This document shows positions 48,058 through 58,133 of a stretch of DNA of 64,000 bases, piece by piece; the stretch's first letter is position 1, and each line of letters starts with the position of its first letter. This stretch comes from Filosporella fistucella (Eukaryota > Ascomycota > Leotiomycetes > Helotiales). A program made the translations under genes and the position numbers. The stretch spans positions 682,001 through 746,000 of the forward strand of contig JAQJZZ010000007.1 in NCBI GenBank assembly GCA_030077755.1, in the 5' to 3' direction. Below the pieces are notes generated by a model. The model was not told the DNA's origin and did not search any database. It saw only the letters and a list, made by a program, of their open reading frames with translations.

Positions 48058-50933
48058 TTACCATTTGACCTCGCCATCGCTCTGTCCCAGTTTTAAGACT
48101 CCATTCTTCCTCCTTTCGGCCATCCATCTTTCAATCCAGGTCTTCATTTTCGCTCTTCCTGCAGCCGATCCCACATTCACAGTCGGGACAACCTTTTCAA
48201 CCCGTAATGCACAAATAAACATTGTAAGCTCTCGGAAGCTGCTATGCTCGCTGTAAGGCACGCCGAAACAGGACGCTTCCTTTGTACTTCCACGCTGTGG
48301 AACCAGCTCTGCCATGCTAAAGCTCGAGCGCCAATTAACAGAGTGCAGTATGGTGGGAACAGACGGGGATTCAGTAAATCTAACAAAGTCAGCTAGTAGT
48401 TCGCTTGATTTTGAAGTATTTCATACCTCGAGTTCGGAGGTTTATAGTTCCAGCCGCTTGGTCTAAATCCTACGATTCGACTGAAATGCGGCTTGTAGAA
48501 ATTCAAGTATTCTTGAAGCGTCTCTGGTCTGATTTCCATCAACATCTGCATGTGTATCTGTGCCTCCCTTGGATCATCCGTCATCCGACTCATCAATTCT
48601 TCATCTTCAAGTGCTTTACATATGCGCATCTTCCCAGGAGGAGCAAATATCTTGCAATCGAGAGCTCGCGCAATACCCAAGCAGATACGCTCTTTGCCAA
48701 TACTATATGTTCCACACACTACAAGAAGACGACCTCGCGGTTTGGCGCCATTCGAGGCGAGCGACATGGCAATGCTATCATCTTCTGCCTTAATAGCGGA
48801 GTTGACGAATTTTGTCATGCCTGTTCCAGCTCGTTCACGCTTGACCCTTTCCCATGCATCGCTCTCTTCAGCACGTTCCTTCTTCAGAGAAACACACATA
48901 TCCGCGCAGGCACTAATAACCTCTTCCTGTGATGGGAAAGAGTATCGTGGGTTTAAGTATGTTGTGTCCAGGTAGCAAACATCAATTTTTTGCTGCTTCG
49001 TCTTGCCGGTGATAGAGCATACCAAATTTGGCATTAGCAACGGGTGTGCAACATGTGCAGGACAAGCTCTGAAGTCACCGCAGTGGAGTATGCGCTGAAT
49101 CTTTGGATTTGCACCTTTTCCAACTACTTTCTCGTATAAAAATAGCGAGCTTCCAGGACAATGATTCGCAGGAATCATGGTAACTGCAACGCCTTGCGTC
49201 CCAGGCACTTCAAAGCGCTCGTCGAACTCCAACGAGACGACCCATTTAGGGTCGACTCGGAGCTGTTGCTTAACCAAATTGCCGGTCACTTTGCTACAGT
49301 ATATAGGTCCATGACACCAAGAAGAGGTAAGCCCGATATAGTGATCACTGTGGAAATGACTAAGGAAGTAAGCATTACATCCTTGGACGGCTCCATATCT
49401 GAAAGCATCAACGCAGATGAAAAAGCCAGGCATGATCTTGTAGAATGGACAAGTCCTTTCATACGCAGGCTTTCCTCTGGATTTCTGTTCTGCTGCAGCA
49501 GCATTCGCCCAAGCAGCATCTTCTGCATGCCCAGACATAAGCTTTGAAAATGCGGAGGAGGATTTCTCGGTTGGATCTCCAAGCTGAAATGGATTTGCTT
49601 GACCTGGTCTTGCTACTGCTGCCTTTCGAGCAAAGCGGTTGTTCGCTTCAGGTGGCATCAACTTTGGCTCTTTGACTTCACCAGGTTCCTTCTTTACCGA
49701 TGCTGGTGCTGGTACCGGTAACGGTATGGGATTCCCATCCAGACAGCCGTTAACATGTCTTGAAGCATCATCTGAAGAAAGTCCGTTGAGGCTAGCCTCA
49801 CATATTGGACAAGCTGCAACTATTTCAGCAGAGCCCTGGTCACGAACGGGGTCTTCGTCGAATCCATTGAATTCCTCTGCATCTTCCAGCTCAGCTGCTT
49901 CAATTCTGGCTTGCTCCTCCATCCACTTCTTCTCAACAAATTCCTCTCCTTCCTCGAAGTCATCGTCGGGGAACTCTTCAAGATCATCAAATTTAACCCA
50001 CTCATCCACACTGGTGCTCTCCTTTTTCAATGCTGGCACCTTCGGCTTTGCTCTGGCTTTCTTCTTCTTCTTAGGCTTCGAGCCACCGTACGAAGATCCA
50101 TCGCTTTCCCCAGCATCCGGAAATATCTCTTCTGGAGGCTCTGGTACCTTTGGTTGAAGTGCTTCCCATTTTGCTTGAGCGGCGGCTACGTTAATCTTGT
50201 TGCGCTTTTCGACGGGTCTTTTCGTGACTGGAATCACGGCCTCAACCTTGGGTACCACAGGCTTATTTTCTTGAATCCGTTTCTGCCTGACTGGTCTTGT
50301 ACTTACTATGTGATTCATGTCTAGAGTTTGATCCACCACGGCATCGGCTAGTGCTTTCTCTTCCACCGCTACAGCAAATTCTTGAATAATTTGATTCAGC
50401 GCTTCATCGTCTGATTCTGAATCTGAAATGAAAGGCCCACGCTGTTTGGGTTTCTTAGCTTTCGACTTTGATGACTCAACCGTTTCTGGTGGTGGAGTGC
50501 AATCACTCTTGGCAGGTAGCAGAGAATTTCCAACGTTATCTCCCATCGTCGTATCCTCCTCTATGTCCTTGCCAGGAGTAGGTGTACTTTCATTTGAGGT
50601 CTTCCGTCGCTTCACTGCTCCTGTTGCCTCATTGAACCTCCCAAAGTCTATACTTTTGTCATCACCATATAAATCCTCCAGGCCCACTTCAAAGTCGTCT
50701 GCTGAAGGCTTTGATGGTGACACATCATTGTATTGCGATCCTTGAGATATAAAAATGGAGTCATCTTTCACAGGAGAGTCGACCTTTTTGAAAAAGCTGA
50801 GGATGCTGGCATTCGGCTTCCCAGAAGCTTTCGCAGATCCAGGCTTCTTGATTGTCTGTCGACCGCCAGCAGACACATTTGCCTTTGAATTGGGTCGTGG
50901 GGTTAGAGGCTTTGTCGAGCCTCGGGATGCCAT
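48058..50933 (-). CDS. pso2: DNA interstrand crosslink repair nuclease Pso2/Snm1
   Basis: Two exons: 50933..48427 and 48379..48058, 942 residues. A PIP-box-like NASILSFFKK lies at residues 41-50. Residues 150-365 are disordered and charged. A UBZ-type zinc finger uses C375, C378, H393 and C397. The metallo-beta-lactamase domain starts near 495: H526-F-H-S-D530-H531 (motif 2), H591 in PANHCPGSS, and D620 in HCGDFRA. The beta-CASP part ends with VPYSEHSSFRELTMF, encoded by exon 2. Known role: nuclear 5' exonuclease that processes DNA ends during repair of interstrand crosslinks. The zinc finger and PIP-like motif suggest recruitment to ubiquitinated PCNA, as proposed for SNM1A; here this is inference. 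Catalytic residues look complete. Confidence 0.95.
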
Positions 50934-52207
50934 TGCAGCTGTAGGCTGACTGCGGGCGCTATTTGGTGGTGTAGGGGGTCTGCCAGTAGAGGGTTTTGAT
51001 GGGAGTATCTATCGTTGGATTGGCGTTCTCTCGGGGGTTGCGAAACATTGCTCTCTAGTCTTATGCCATTCGGGATGGTTGTCATAGATGGTACGAGTGG
51101 CGATAGAGTCGCAATTGAGAGGCCAACTTGGGAGTTGTAAGTCTGCAATAACGAAATAGCTACCAGTATACAGTATTAATTCATCAACATATTCTCAATG
51201 TATCCACAGTGAGTGGCGAGAACAGATGTGGAGGCGGGGCTGGAGGGTATCGTTGTCTCATTGACCAGAAGTGGAAGTTCGTTGACGCGCTTTTGTCCCG
51301 AGAAGCTTGACGCGAACCGAGATCACGAAATCAGCCGACTAACCTCTTGCGTATATTTAAGCAACACTTTCCGACAATAACATCTTGGAAGCTCCTGCAT
51401 TGTATCGATCATCTAAACCACATTTCTCCTCGTTTCAAAGTCTTTAGTGTGTTGTTGCGCAATTGCGCTTCCTCGCCTACACCACATGAAGTGCCTTTCG
51501 AGCTGCCATAGGTAGCTTCCAAATACCTAGGGGCAAAACGATTTCTTCCGCCACAAATCCGAGTACATCTTGGTAAGAGCTGAAATGTGCTGAAATATTA
51601 CGTGTTGTCTGCTTAATTATGGAGCCGAGGAGCAAGCCTCAAATGGATGAAGCAAAACGCCCATAGGTAAATATTACCACCGTATTTGCCTCTGTCCCTA
51701 CCCATCATCGATTTAATCAGACAGCTTCCTCTCCTTGCGGTAAAACTACAGCTCACTTATGTACAGGTGTTCTCGAACTCGGCGTCTATGAATACGGTTC
51801 ATCAGAGAATGGACCTGACATAAGGCGGCGAGAATCTCCGTCAAAATAGAGTGCCACTTATGTATTTCGGGGAGATGTTTGGAGCCCTTCGATACTGGTG
51901 TCCTTCTACCCATTGTCACTTTGAATTCCCTTTCATACACATTCAAGGTTCTAGAAAGCAAGAGGGTGCTAGAATATGCGTTTCATCCGTACAGTTATTG
52001 GACAACCAAATCCCTTCACTCCAGCCCCAGCAGCTCCTGTTGGCTTATTGACCTTAACGGTGTGGCACACCTCGCTACGTAGCCAATAGAATGCCTGCAC
52101 AATTTCATGATATCCGAGCGCAATAAAAATGTATCTTTTCGTCCGCCAAGCACAGTGACAATTGCTCTACATCCCTAGGGAGAGATAGCAATAATAATAT
52201 TAATAGG
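50934..52207. other. Gene-free intergenic region
   Basis: About 1.27 kb between pso2 and the 5'-open fragment. It includes the pso2 promoter. A pyrimidine-rich, leader-like segment at 51390-51480 precedes a short ATG frame at 51486 (MKCLSSCHR), without a recognisable continuation. Confidence 0.4.
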
Positions 52208-52684
52208 CTACCTCGCTTGTCTTTTGATCGGTGGTCCTCCATTCTCAGTCTTTCTTAGATCTTTGTACTGCTCTATTGCTCGTTGAGAATATTCAGTAGG
52301 ATATCCACGCTTCTGACCCGTATACTCTGTGCCATAATAGGGTGTAAGCCGACGATTGCCCTCCGAGATAACAATCCTATTAGCAGGGACAGGAACTTGC
52401 TCTTCGCCCCGGAGCCATTCAACGATTGTCATAGCAGCATTGACAGATGGGTGCCCTATCACCATTGAACTAGGACTATTTCTTCGACGGCGAACCCATT
52501 TAACAAAAGGTTTCCCAAACATCTCAGATCCGACTTTTTTGCATAGTCCAGAGATACAGATGCCAAGCTTCAAAGCCTCTTCCGATTCGAAGTAATGCGC
52601 GTCAAGGTCGATCCAGGGATTTTTGTGGGTGCTTTCCGCCAAATCTAAAGTGACTGTGATCTTGTCTCCTATGCATATGCCCAT
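52208..52684 (-). CDS. Hypothetical protein, 5' end unresolved
   Basis: From the ATG at 52684 the frame encodes 158 residues, but it stays open and protein-like up to 52828: just upstream it reads GGGYRHSPIIFIDHLSISLD and RDFLDAMG. The true N-terminus is therefore probably missing or lies on an unseen exon. Directly beyond 52830 the DNA becomes TA-rich and RIP-like, which suggests the gene was cut by an inserted element. Visible features are alternating strands (CIGDKITVTLDLAES, NPWIDLDAHYF), a basic WVRRRRNS and a polar C-terminus ending PPIKRQAR. No family is recognised. It could be a decaying fragment rather than a working gene. Confidence 0.45.
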   Translation of the reverse strand: MGICIGDKITVTLDLAESTHKNPWIDLDAHYFESEEALKLGICISGLCKKVGSEMFGKPFVKWVRRRRNSPSSMVIGHPSVNAAMTIVEWLRGEEQVPVPANRIVISEGNRRLTPYYGTEYTGQKRGYPTEYSQRAIEQYKDLRKTENGGPPIKRQAR

Positions 52685-52839
52685 TGCGTCTAAGAAATCG
52701 CGATCTAGACTGATGCTAAGATGATCGATAAAAATGATTGGAGAATGTCTGTACCCGCCACCTTGTCGTCCGCCTATTGATCCCGTTGGTATCTGGGCTT
52801 CACATAATTTCTGAGCACTAAACTTTCTTCATATAGCAT

Positions 52840-53110
52840 TCCATTTGACTGCGTTTGATTTCTGCGGTGTCTTCTGCTTCTCGAACTATACGTAGTAAAT
52901 AGGAGAAGTAATATAAGGAGAACCAGAAAATAATATATAAATAAAAGAGAGCAGGCTTCTAGTAGTCTTTAGCTAATTAAGGCACAATTAACTAAATCTC
53001 TATATATAGCAGATTAAGTCGAAAATAATATAGCAAAATACTAGAAAATAGCCAAACACGTACTATATATAATTAGGACTATAAAATACTAAGTTCAGAG
53101 CCTGCTTGTT
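52840..53110. repeat. TA-rich, RIP-like relic tract
   Basis: Composition changes sharply to TA-rich, with many tata/taata runs (for example ctctatatatagcagatta). It holds no open frame of note and sits between a truncated gene and a tRNA gene. This is the look of a transposon remnant after repeat-induced point mutation. No terminal repeats or protein remains were recognised, so the element class is unknown. Confidence 0.45.
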
Positions 53111-53217
53111 CGACGGATATGATTGTAAGCGAGACTTCGAGGAATGTAAAGGAACTTGAATTTGTTTTGCAAGTAAGGTAATAAGGCCTCGCTTACAAAA
53201 CGAAGCGCAAGCATTTG

Positions 53218-53289
53218 GGGCCTGTGGTTTAGTGGTATAATACTCCCTTAGCATGGGAGTGGTCCAGGGTTCGATTCCCTGCAGGTCCA
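53218..53289 (+). tRNA. tRNA-Ala(AGC)
   Basis: The 72-nt gene folds as a tRNA. The acceptor stem GGGCCTG pairs with CAGGTCC (one G-T wobble), followed by discriminator A. The anticodon arm is CTCCC-TTAGCAT-GGGAG with anticodon AGC at 34-36. The T arm is CAGGG-TTCGATT-CCCTG. The D arm (GGTTTAGTGGTATAATAC) is short and resembles the tRNA-Gly type more than the usual Ala form. There is no intron, and a T run (tttttttt) just downstream fits a Pol III terminator. Confidence 0.9.
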
Positions 53290-53948
53290 TTTTTTTTTGG
53301 ACTACATGTGTTACACGCCAAATTATTTCGATGGCTTCATTAATTACGGCTCGGCTCAGTTCAGTACGCAGTAGCGATGGCAGGAGGGGTGAAATGGACT
53401 ATTCAATCGTATTGTACAGCGGGCCTAGTTATAGTGATATGGACTACCAGGAGAGCCGCGCAGAGCCTCAAGTGGCATGATGCTAGCCACCCATTCTATT
53501 CCAGTGCAAATCAGTAGGCGATCTGATGCTCACCACTCTTTTGGCTACAAGTGGTCCAATGCTACATACCACTATTGGGGCCCTAGAAAGCAATGAATAA
53601 TAGGGAGCTCTAATTCACAAATTAATTTCACAGTTTCGATCGATGAGGATTAGAAAACTTTTGTCCTGATACCTAGCCCCAAATTTTTCCTGCTGAGACA
53701 GTTATAAATCAACCAAGTGAGAGAAGGAGATATAAAAAGGCGGCAAATTTCCTTCGTATCTTATGTCATTTCCTCTGTCCTCTTATCCACAGTGTTTATA
53801 ATAAAGTAGAGGGTAAGTCCAAATGATCTAAGCCAAGAACTAGCTGCATCTAGTCGCGAGTAACATCTGTAAAGTAAGTACGTAGTGGCCACGCAATGCT
53901 TGTTTATGATTAACGTAGTAAATTTCTAGTCATATGTATCTCTGATTA
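53290..53948. other. Gene-free region with one copy of a 20-bp repeat
   Basis: The region starts with an eight-T run (Pol III terminator type) after the tRNA. It contains the first copy of a 20-bp exact repeat at 53606-53625. No gene was recognised. Confidence 0.5.
53606..53625 (+). repeat. 20-bp direct repeat, copy 1
   Basis: AGCTCTAATTCACAAATTAA occurs here and again at 57353-57372 in the same orientation. Flanking sequence does not match. Confidence 0.85.
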
Positions 53949-54952
53949 CTATCGTCCAACAAATTGATATACAAGGCGAGCTACATGGTACTTTCCTTGC
54001 TTATTGGCAACCACAACACGACGAACAAAGCGGCGCTCATTTTCAATCAACTCAAACCCCCAAACCTAAGTGGTGGATTAGCCCCTACTCTCTCCAGAAA
54101 TACATATGTCACATGAATCCTCAAAAGAATAGGCATGGCTTACTTGCTCTGTAGTCCACCCAGCTTTTAAATTGCGGATGAACAACTGGACCCAAAGCCC
54201 CTCTCCTACTTCAGCGCCATTTTTCTTGGGCTCCTCTACCAAGAATCCTTCTGAGATACAGTTTTCATCAAGAATTTCTCCTCTCAAGAACCTTGCAATG
54301 GTGTCACTCTTGACTGGAGTTTGTATGTCGATATTTGGGACGACTTTTCCATCAGCCTGCTTGATACCGCGTATGAAACGGGTCTGGGCAATGCACTTTC
54401 CAAATATATGATCATCCTGTACGTTTTCAGACCAGTCCAGAACCCTCTTTTCAGTAGTACCGGGCAAGCCAGTTGAAGTGGACTGCACGATGTCGATCCT
54501 TGGCACAGATTTTGAGGCTGTAGTGTCAATCTCATACTGCTCTGTGATATTGAGAGTCACGCTTGTTGCTCTAATTGCTTTTCGGATAATCCAATTGGTA
54601 CCTTGCTGTATATTTTTGAGCAATTAGTACATTGCCAGAGAGATGAAAGCTAGATTAAAGAAGAAGGCGCTGCTTGCGGGCAGACAAAATAAAGACAGCA
54701 AAGTAGGTTGAAAGCTCCACCACTCTAGCAGTTGAGTAGATTTGTATGATCATCTTTTTTCAGAAAAAGATATAACATAACCAAGAGACTTCTCACGTAC
54801 CAAAACTAGGAGTGGATCTGTGTCCGGCGATAACGACTTGTCCTGTTGTCCGAACCCACGTTATCTTGTGTTCAGATCAAGTATTGGGAAAGACTTACCA
54901 AAATCCAGGTACCATTGAGATCCTCCAAGCTGACATCTACAGGCGCAGCCAT
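53949..54952 (-). CDS. Fungal lipocalin-like cytosolic protein
   Basis: Four exons: 54952..54899, 54842..54801, 54605..54144 and 54065..53949, 224 residues. The joined protein runs LEDLNGTWILDKSLSPDTDP, LLVLQGTNWIIRKAIRATSV, TLNITEQYE, then ENVQDDHIFGKCIAQTRFIRG, and ends GWTTEQVWGFELIENERRFV. The N-terminal G-T-W, the series of beta strands and the final RRVVVANKQGKYHVARLVY define a common ascomycete family that I recall only as hypothetical proteins; the fold looks lipocalin/FABP-like. No signal peptide is present. A small hydrophobic ligand is inference from the fold guess. It is divergent from the amidohydrolase gene with 626 bp between starts, so co-regulation is possible. Confidence 0.85.
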
Positions 54953-55578
54953 TGTTTTGATTGGTTCAGCAAAGCTTCACACGCCTCGTAAAGAATAAGA
55001 TTATAAATAGAGATCACCGGGGCTTTCAAGGGCTGAGGATTTGGCTCGGGTCGAAGTAAGATTGAGAGAGATATCTCCAGCAGTGATATTTATGGGGTAC
55101 ACTACATCAATTTAATTAAATATATCATAGCTTGCTATGTTCGGAACACATGCATAAACCGAGGTAGAGGAATGAGCCACAATAAAACAGACCCTTTTGC
55201 CACCACCTGGCCTCCCTCTCTGACTTACTGGCATATGATTCTCTATGCCGATAGGCTCGATTTCGTTGGCTTTACTGGAAGCATACGGTACCTGAGCTTC
55301 GCCGAATTTCCGTGTCGGGTTCATTCACGGAGAAGTGCGGGACTGCAACCTTGTGGTCCATTTCCCAAAACCAAGGGCGCACCGAATAAGCGAACTGATG
55401 AAATTGAGGGGGGAGATCCGAGACTGAGGAAGAAAACAATAAATCATTGTTGTGACAACCCAGTCAGTCAAGCAATTATCATCAAATTGGCCTTGAGAGT
55501 CTTATACGAAGAATTATGGACCACGGATCTCTGCAGCTCAGGTTTGACGTTGAACAGACAACTCAATCGATAGCTGCA
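54953..55578. promoter_or_regulatory. Divergent promoter region lipocalin-like gene / amidohydrolase
   Basis: The 626 bp carry both promoters. An inverted repeat TCCGTG ... CACGGA with an 11-nt spacer lies at 55309-55331; its CCG and CGG triplets are the kind bound by Zn2Cys6 dimers. An in-frame ATG for the amidohydrolase at 55516 would shorten the region. Confidence 0.45.
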
Positions 55579-57306
55579 ATGCCACCAACTCGACATGAAA
55601 TTCTTCCCCAGATACTGTTAAAAGGTGGAACCTTGATTCTTCACGACCAGAAGGATCACGTTGCACCCTCTCAAGCGGATCTTTTGATCGAAGGCGACCG
55701 AATCCAGACAATCCAAAAGACCATTAACCCAACTGATTCTATGACTGTCATAGACTGTACCGGTCAACTGATCTCTCCTGGATTTATTGATACACATCGC
55801 CACCTCTGGCAGTCGCAACAAAAAGGTTTACATTCGGACCAAATCCTCCTCGATTACTATCACTCAGGTAAGCAATCAGACCACTTGACATGGCCCTTCT
55901 CATGGACAGAAGATGGGAGTAAAGAGAACAATAGGAAACCTTGCCAGCTCTCACTACACCCTTGATGATATATTCTGGGGAGAACTGAGCGGAGCAGTCG
56001 AGGCGATCGACGCTGGAACCACGACCGTAGTGGATCATGCACATCTCAATTATTCATCAGAACATAGTGAGTACTTCTCAACCTGTTCCATTGCACTTGA
56101 TGCTCAGATAGATTATCCAGGCAAGACGGCGCTTTCTGCACTGGTCGCATCCGGAATTCGCTCTATTTTCTGTTACTGTGCGCACCAACGCGTTGCGACG
56201 TGGCAGCCAAACTTTGCTTTCGAGAAGGACCTGATTCCTGACTGGGTCATGGAGACTTTTCGGGACTTGGCATCCAAGAAACCCTTTGGTCCAAATGGAC
56301 GCGTACGTCTCGGTTTTGCCATTGATGTTGGTTTTGTGTCTACTGGCAAATTGAAGGACATTTTTGCCGAAGCCAGAGCGGAAGGTGCTCACTTGATTAC
56401 CTCTCATGCTACTCGTGTCGCCATGCTTGGTAAGACCTATGAACCTTGGTGGTATTAACCTTAGCATGTGGCATTTTCTCTGCTGACTATTTTCGATGCA
56501 ACTTAGATCTCCCATCAACAGTTGAAACTATGGCGAAGAATGGGCTGTTAGGCCCAGATGTCCTGCTTTCGCACGCAAATCATACGACGGATGTTGAGCT
56601 GGATCAACTTAAGAGCGCCGGCGCCCATCTCTCAAGCACGCCAATCACTGAGATGCAGATGGGGCACGGCAATCCAATATGTTTACTTCCTGACTTCTTT
56701 CCCATTTCTTCTCTTGGGGTTGATTGTCACAGTGTCTGTAGTTCTTATCTCCCAAGTCAAATGCTCACAGTACTACAATCGAGTCGAGCTCGAAGATTTG
56801 ATTCCTTGACGGCAAAGAACGAATGGGATGCATCTGTGGGCCCAACTGCGGAAGACGTTTACAATCTGGGTACGATATTAGGAGCCCGGGCAACTAATCT
56901 TGAAGATGAAATCGGCAGCTTAAAAGTCGGGAAAAAAGCGGACATAATTATTTTCGATGGCCGGACTCCCAGTATGATATCAGTTTCGGAGCATAACCCA
57001 GTAGCGGCAATCGTCCTCCACAGCTCGGTCAGAGACATTAGGACCGTCATTATTGATGGGGTGATCCGAAAAGACGCGTTTTCTCTGACGAAAACATCGA
57101 TTCCAAAAGATCTGAATACGATTGAAGGAAGTGTAGAAGGAGAACAGATGATAGGGTGGGACGGGATTGCCATGGAGCTAGATCGAAGTCGGCAGCAGGT
57201 AAAATCGAAAAGCGAGACAATCGACCATGAAGTCGCTAGGGATGGATTGATTAGGGAATTCCTTGAAAATCATAGCAAGTCTTTACAACCCGCCCAAGCC
57301 AAATAG
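55579..57306 (+). CDS. Metal-dependent amidohydrolase (chlorohydrolase/deaminase type)
   Basis: Four exons: 55579..55867, 55935..56066, 56121..56429 and 56507..57306, 509 residues; an in-frame ATG at 55516 would add 21 residues. The N-terminal strand block (ILLKGGTLILHDQKDHV) leads to the metal motif D71-T-H73-R-H75. Later come DAGTTTVVDHAHLNYS, LITSHATRVAML, HANHTTDVELDQLKSAGAHL, GVDCHSVCSS (the metal Asp position) and GSLKVGKKADIIIFDGR. This is the superfamily of TrzN/AtzA chlorohydrolases, SsnA and cytosine or methylthioadenosine deaminases. It hydrolyses a C-N or C-Cl bond in a ring or amide; the substrate is not readable. The exon 2 acceptor (CAATAG before GGAAACC) is the one that restores GNLASSHYTLDDIFWG. 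It is co-oriented with the CocE-like gene and the regulator. Confidence 0.88.
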
Positions 57307-58133
57307 CTTTGCGTCTGATAGACTGCAATATATTGAACTAAAGCGATCACTCAGCTCTAATTCACAAATTAACTTGCCGTGGCCTCCCTGCATTGCATAT
57401 TTTGTTTATTTAGATTAAGATGATGGTCTGTAATTTTGATAATACTTCTACTATAAAACTTTGTGTTGAATAGATGCTTTTTCAAGTTATTCTAACAGAT
57501 CTTGTAATTAGTATATTAAAGCTAGCTATAAATCATAATTGGTATAAATAATCTTTTGCAAGTGGCAGTGAAGTTGCGTAACAAAAGCGTCATGATAGGA
57601 CATTACCTATAAGTTTAGTACTAACACAGTATTTGGGATAGTATCATAACTTAATTCTTAGTTACATTTGCTCTACCTACAATAACATCCAGCCAACCCT
57701 CATCCGGAGTTTCGGATGGAACAAGATTCGGCGTACGAGGCGCATGAGTCCCCCGCCGCTATTGCCCATTCTCCGGGGAGTCAAGTCAAATATACCGCCG
57801 GAAATTGTACCGGCGCTCTGTGAGCAAGTCATTCAGTCTGAAAGCGCTTTTCTTCCAGCTACAGATCCCGCCGGAAAACGGTGGACCGAGGTGGGGAAAA
57901 AGCACACAACAATTGTAATAATCATTGCGGTACATGTCAAAAAGCCGAGGACAACTAAACTACATAACACCAGATCAGAACTGAGACTCGTGCGCGGAGT
58001 TTTCATTCAAAGGTCACTTGCACTTATATAAGCATAAAAACCATTGCCTTATTCATTCCTGGCAAAAAACGTCTCGTGCACAAAGGGAGCTAGGATATCC
58101 GAACAACGTCTAGATTCAGCCAATTGTGTCAAG
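57307..58133. promoter_or_regulatory. Promoter of the CocE-like gene with CGG/CCG inverted repeats
   Basis: The left half is AT-rich and has the second 20-bp repeat copy (57353). Near the gene are CATCCG-GAGTTT-CGGATG (57701-57718), GCCGG-AAATTGTA-CCGGC (57797-57814) and a CGG-N4-CGG (57872-57881). Paired CGG/CCG triplets are the standard target of Zn2Cys6 dimers, and such a gene lies downstream. Functional use is inference. Confidence 0.5.
57353..57372 (+). repeat. 20-bp direct repeat, copy 2
   Basis: Identical to 53606-53625. It lies 46 bp after the amidohydrolase stop codon. Confidence 0.85.

Noticed and set aside
53063..53290. 75-codon minus-strand frame
   Set aside because: It runs antisense across the tRNA-Ala gene into the TA-rich tract; its start (LQGIEPWTTPM) is simply the reverse of the tRNA 3' half.
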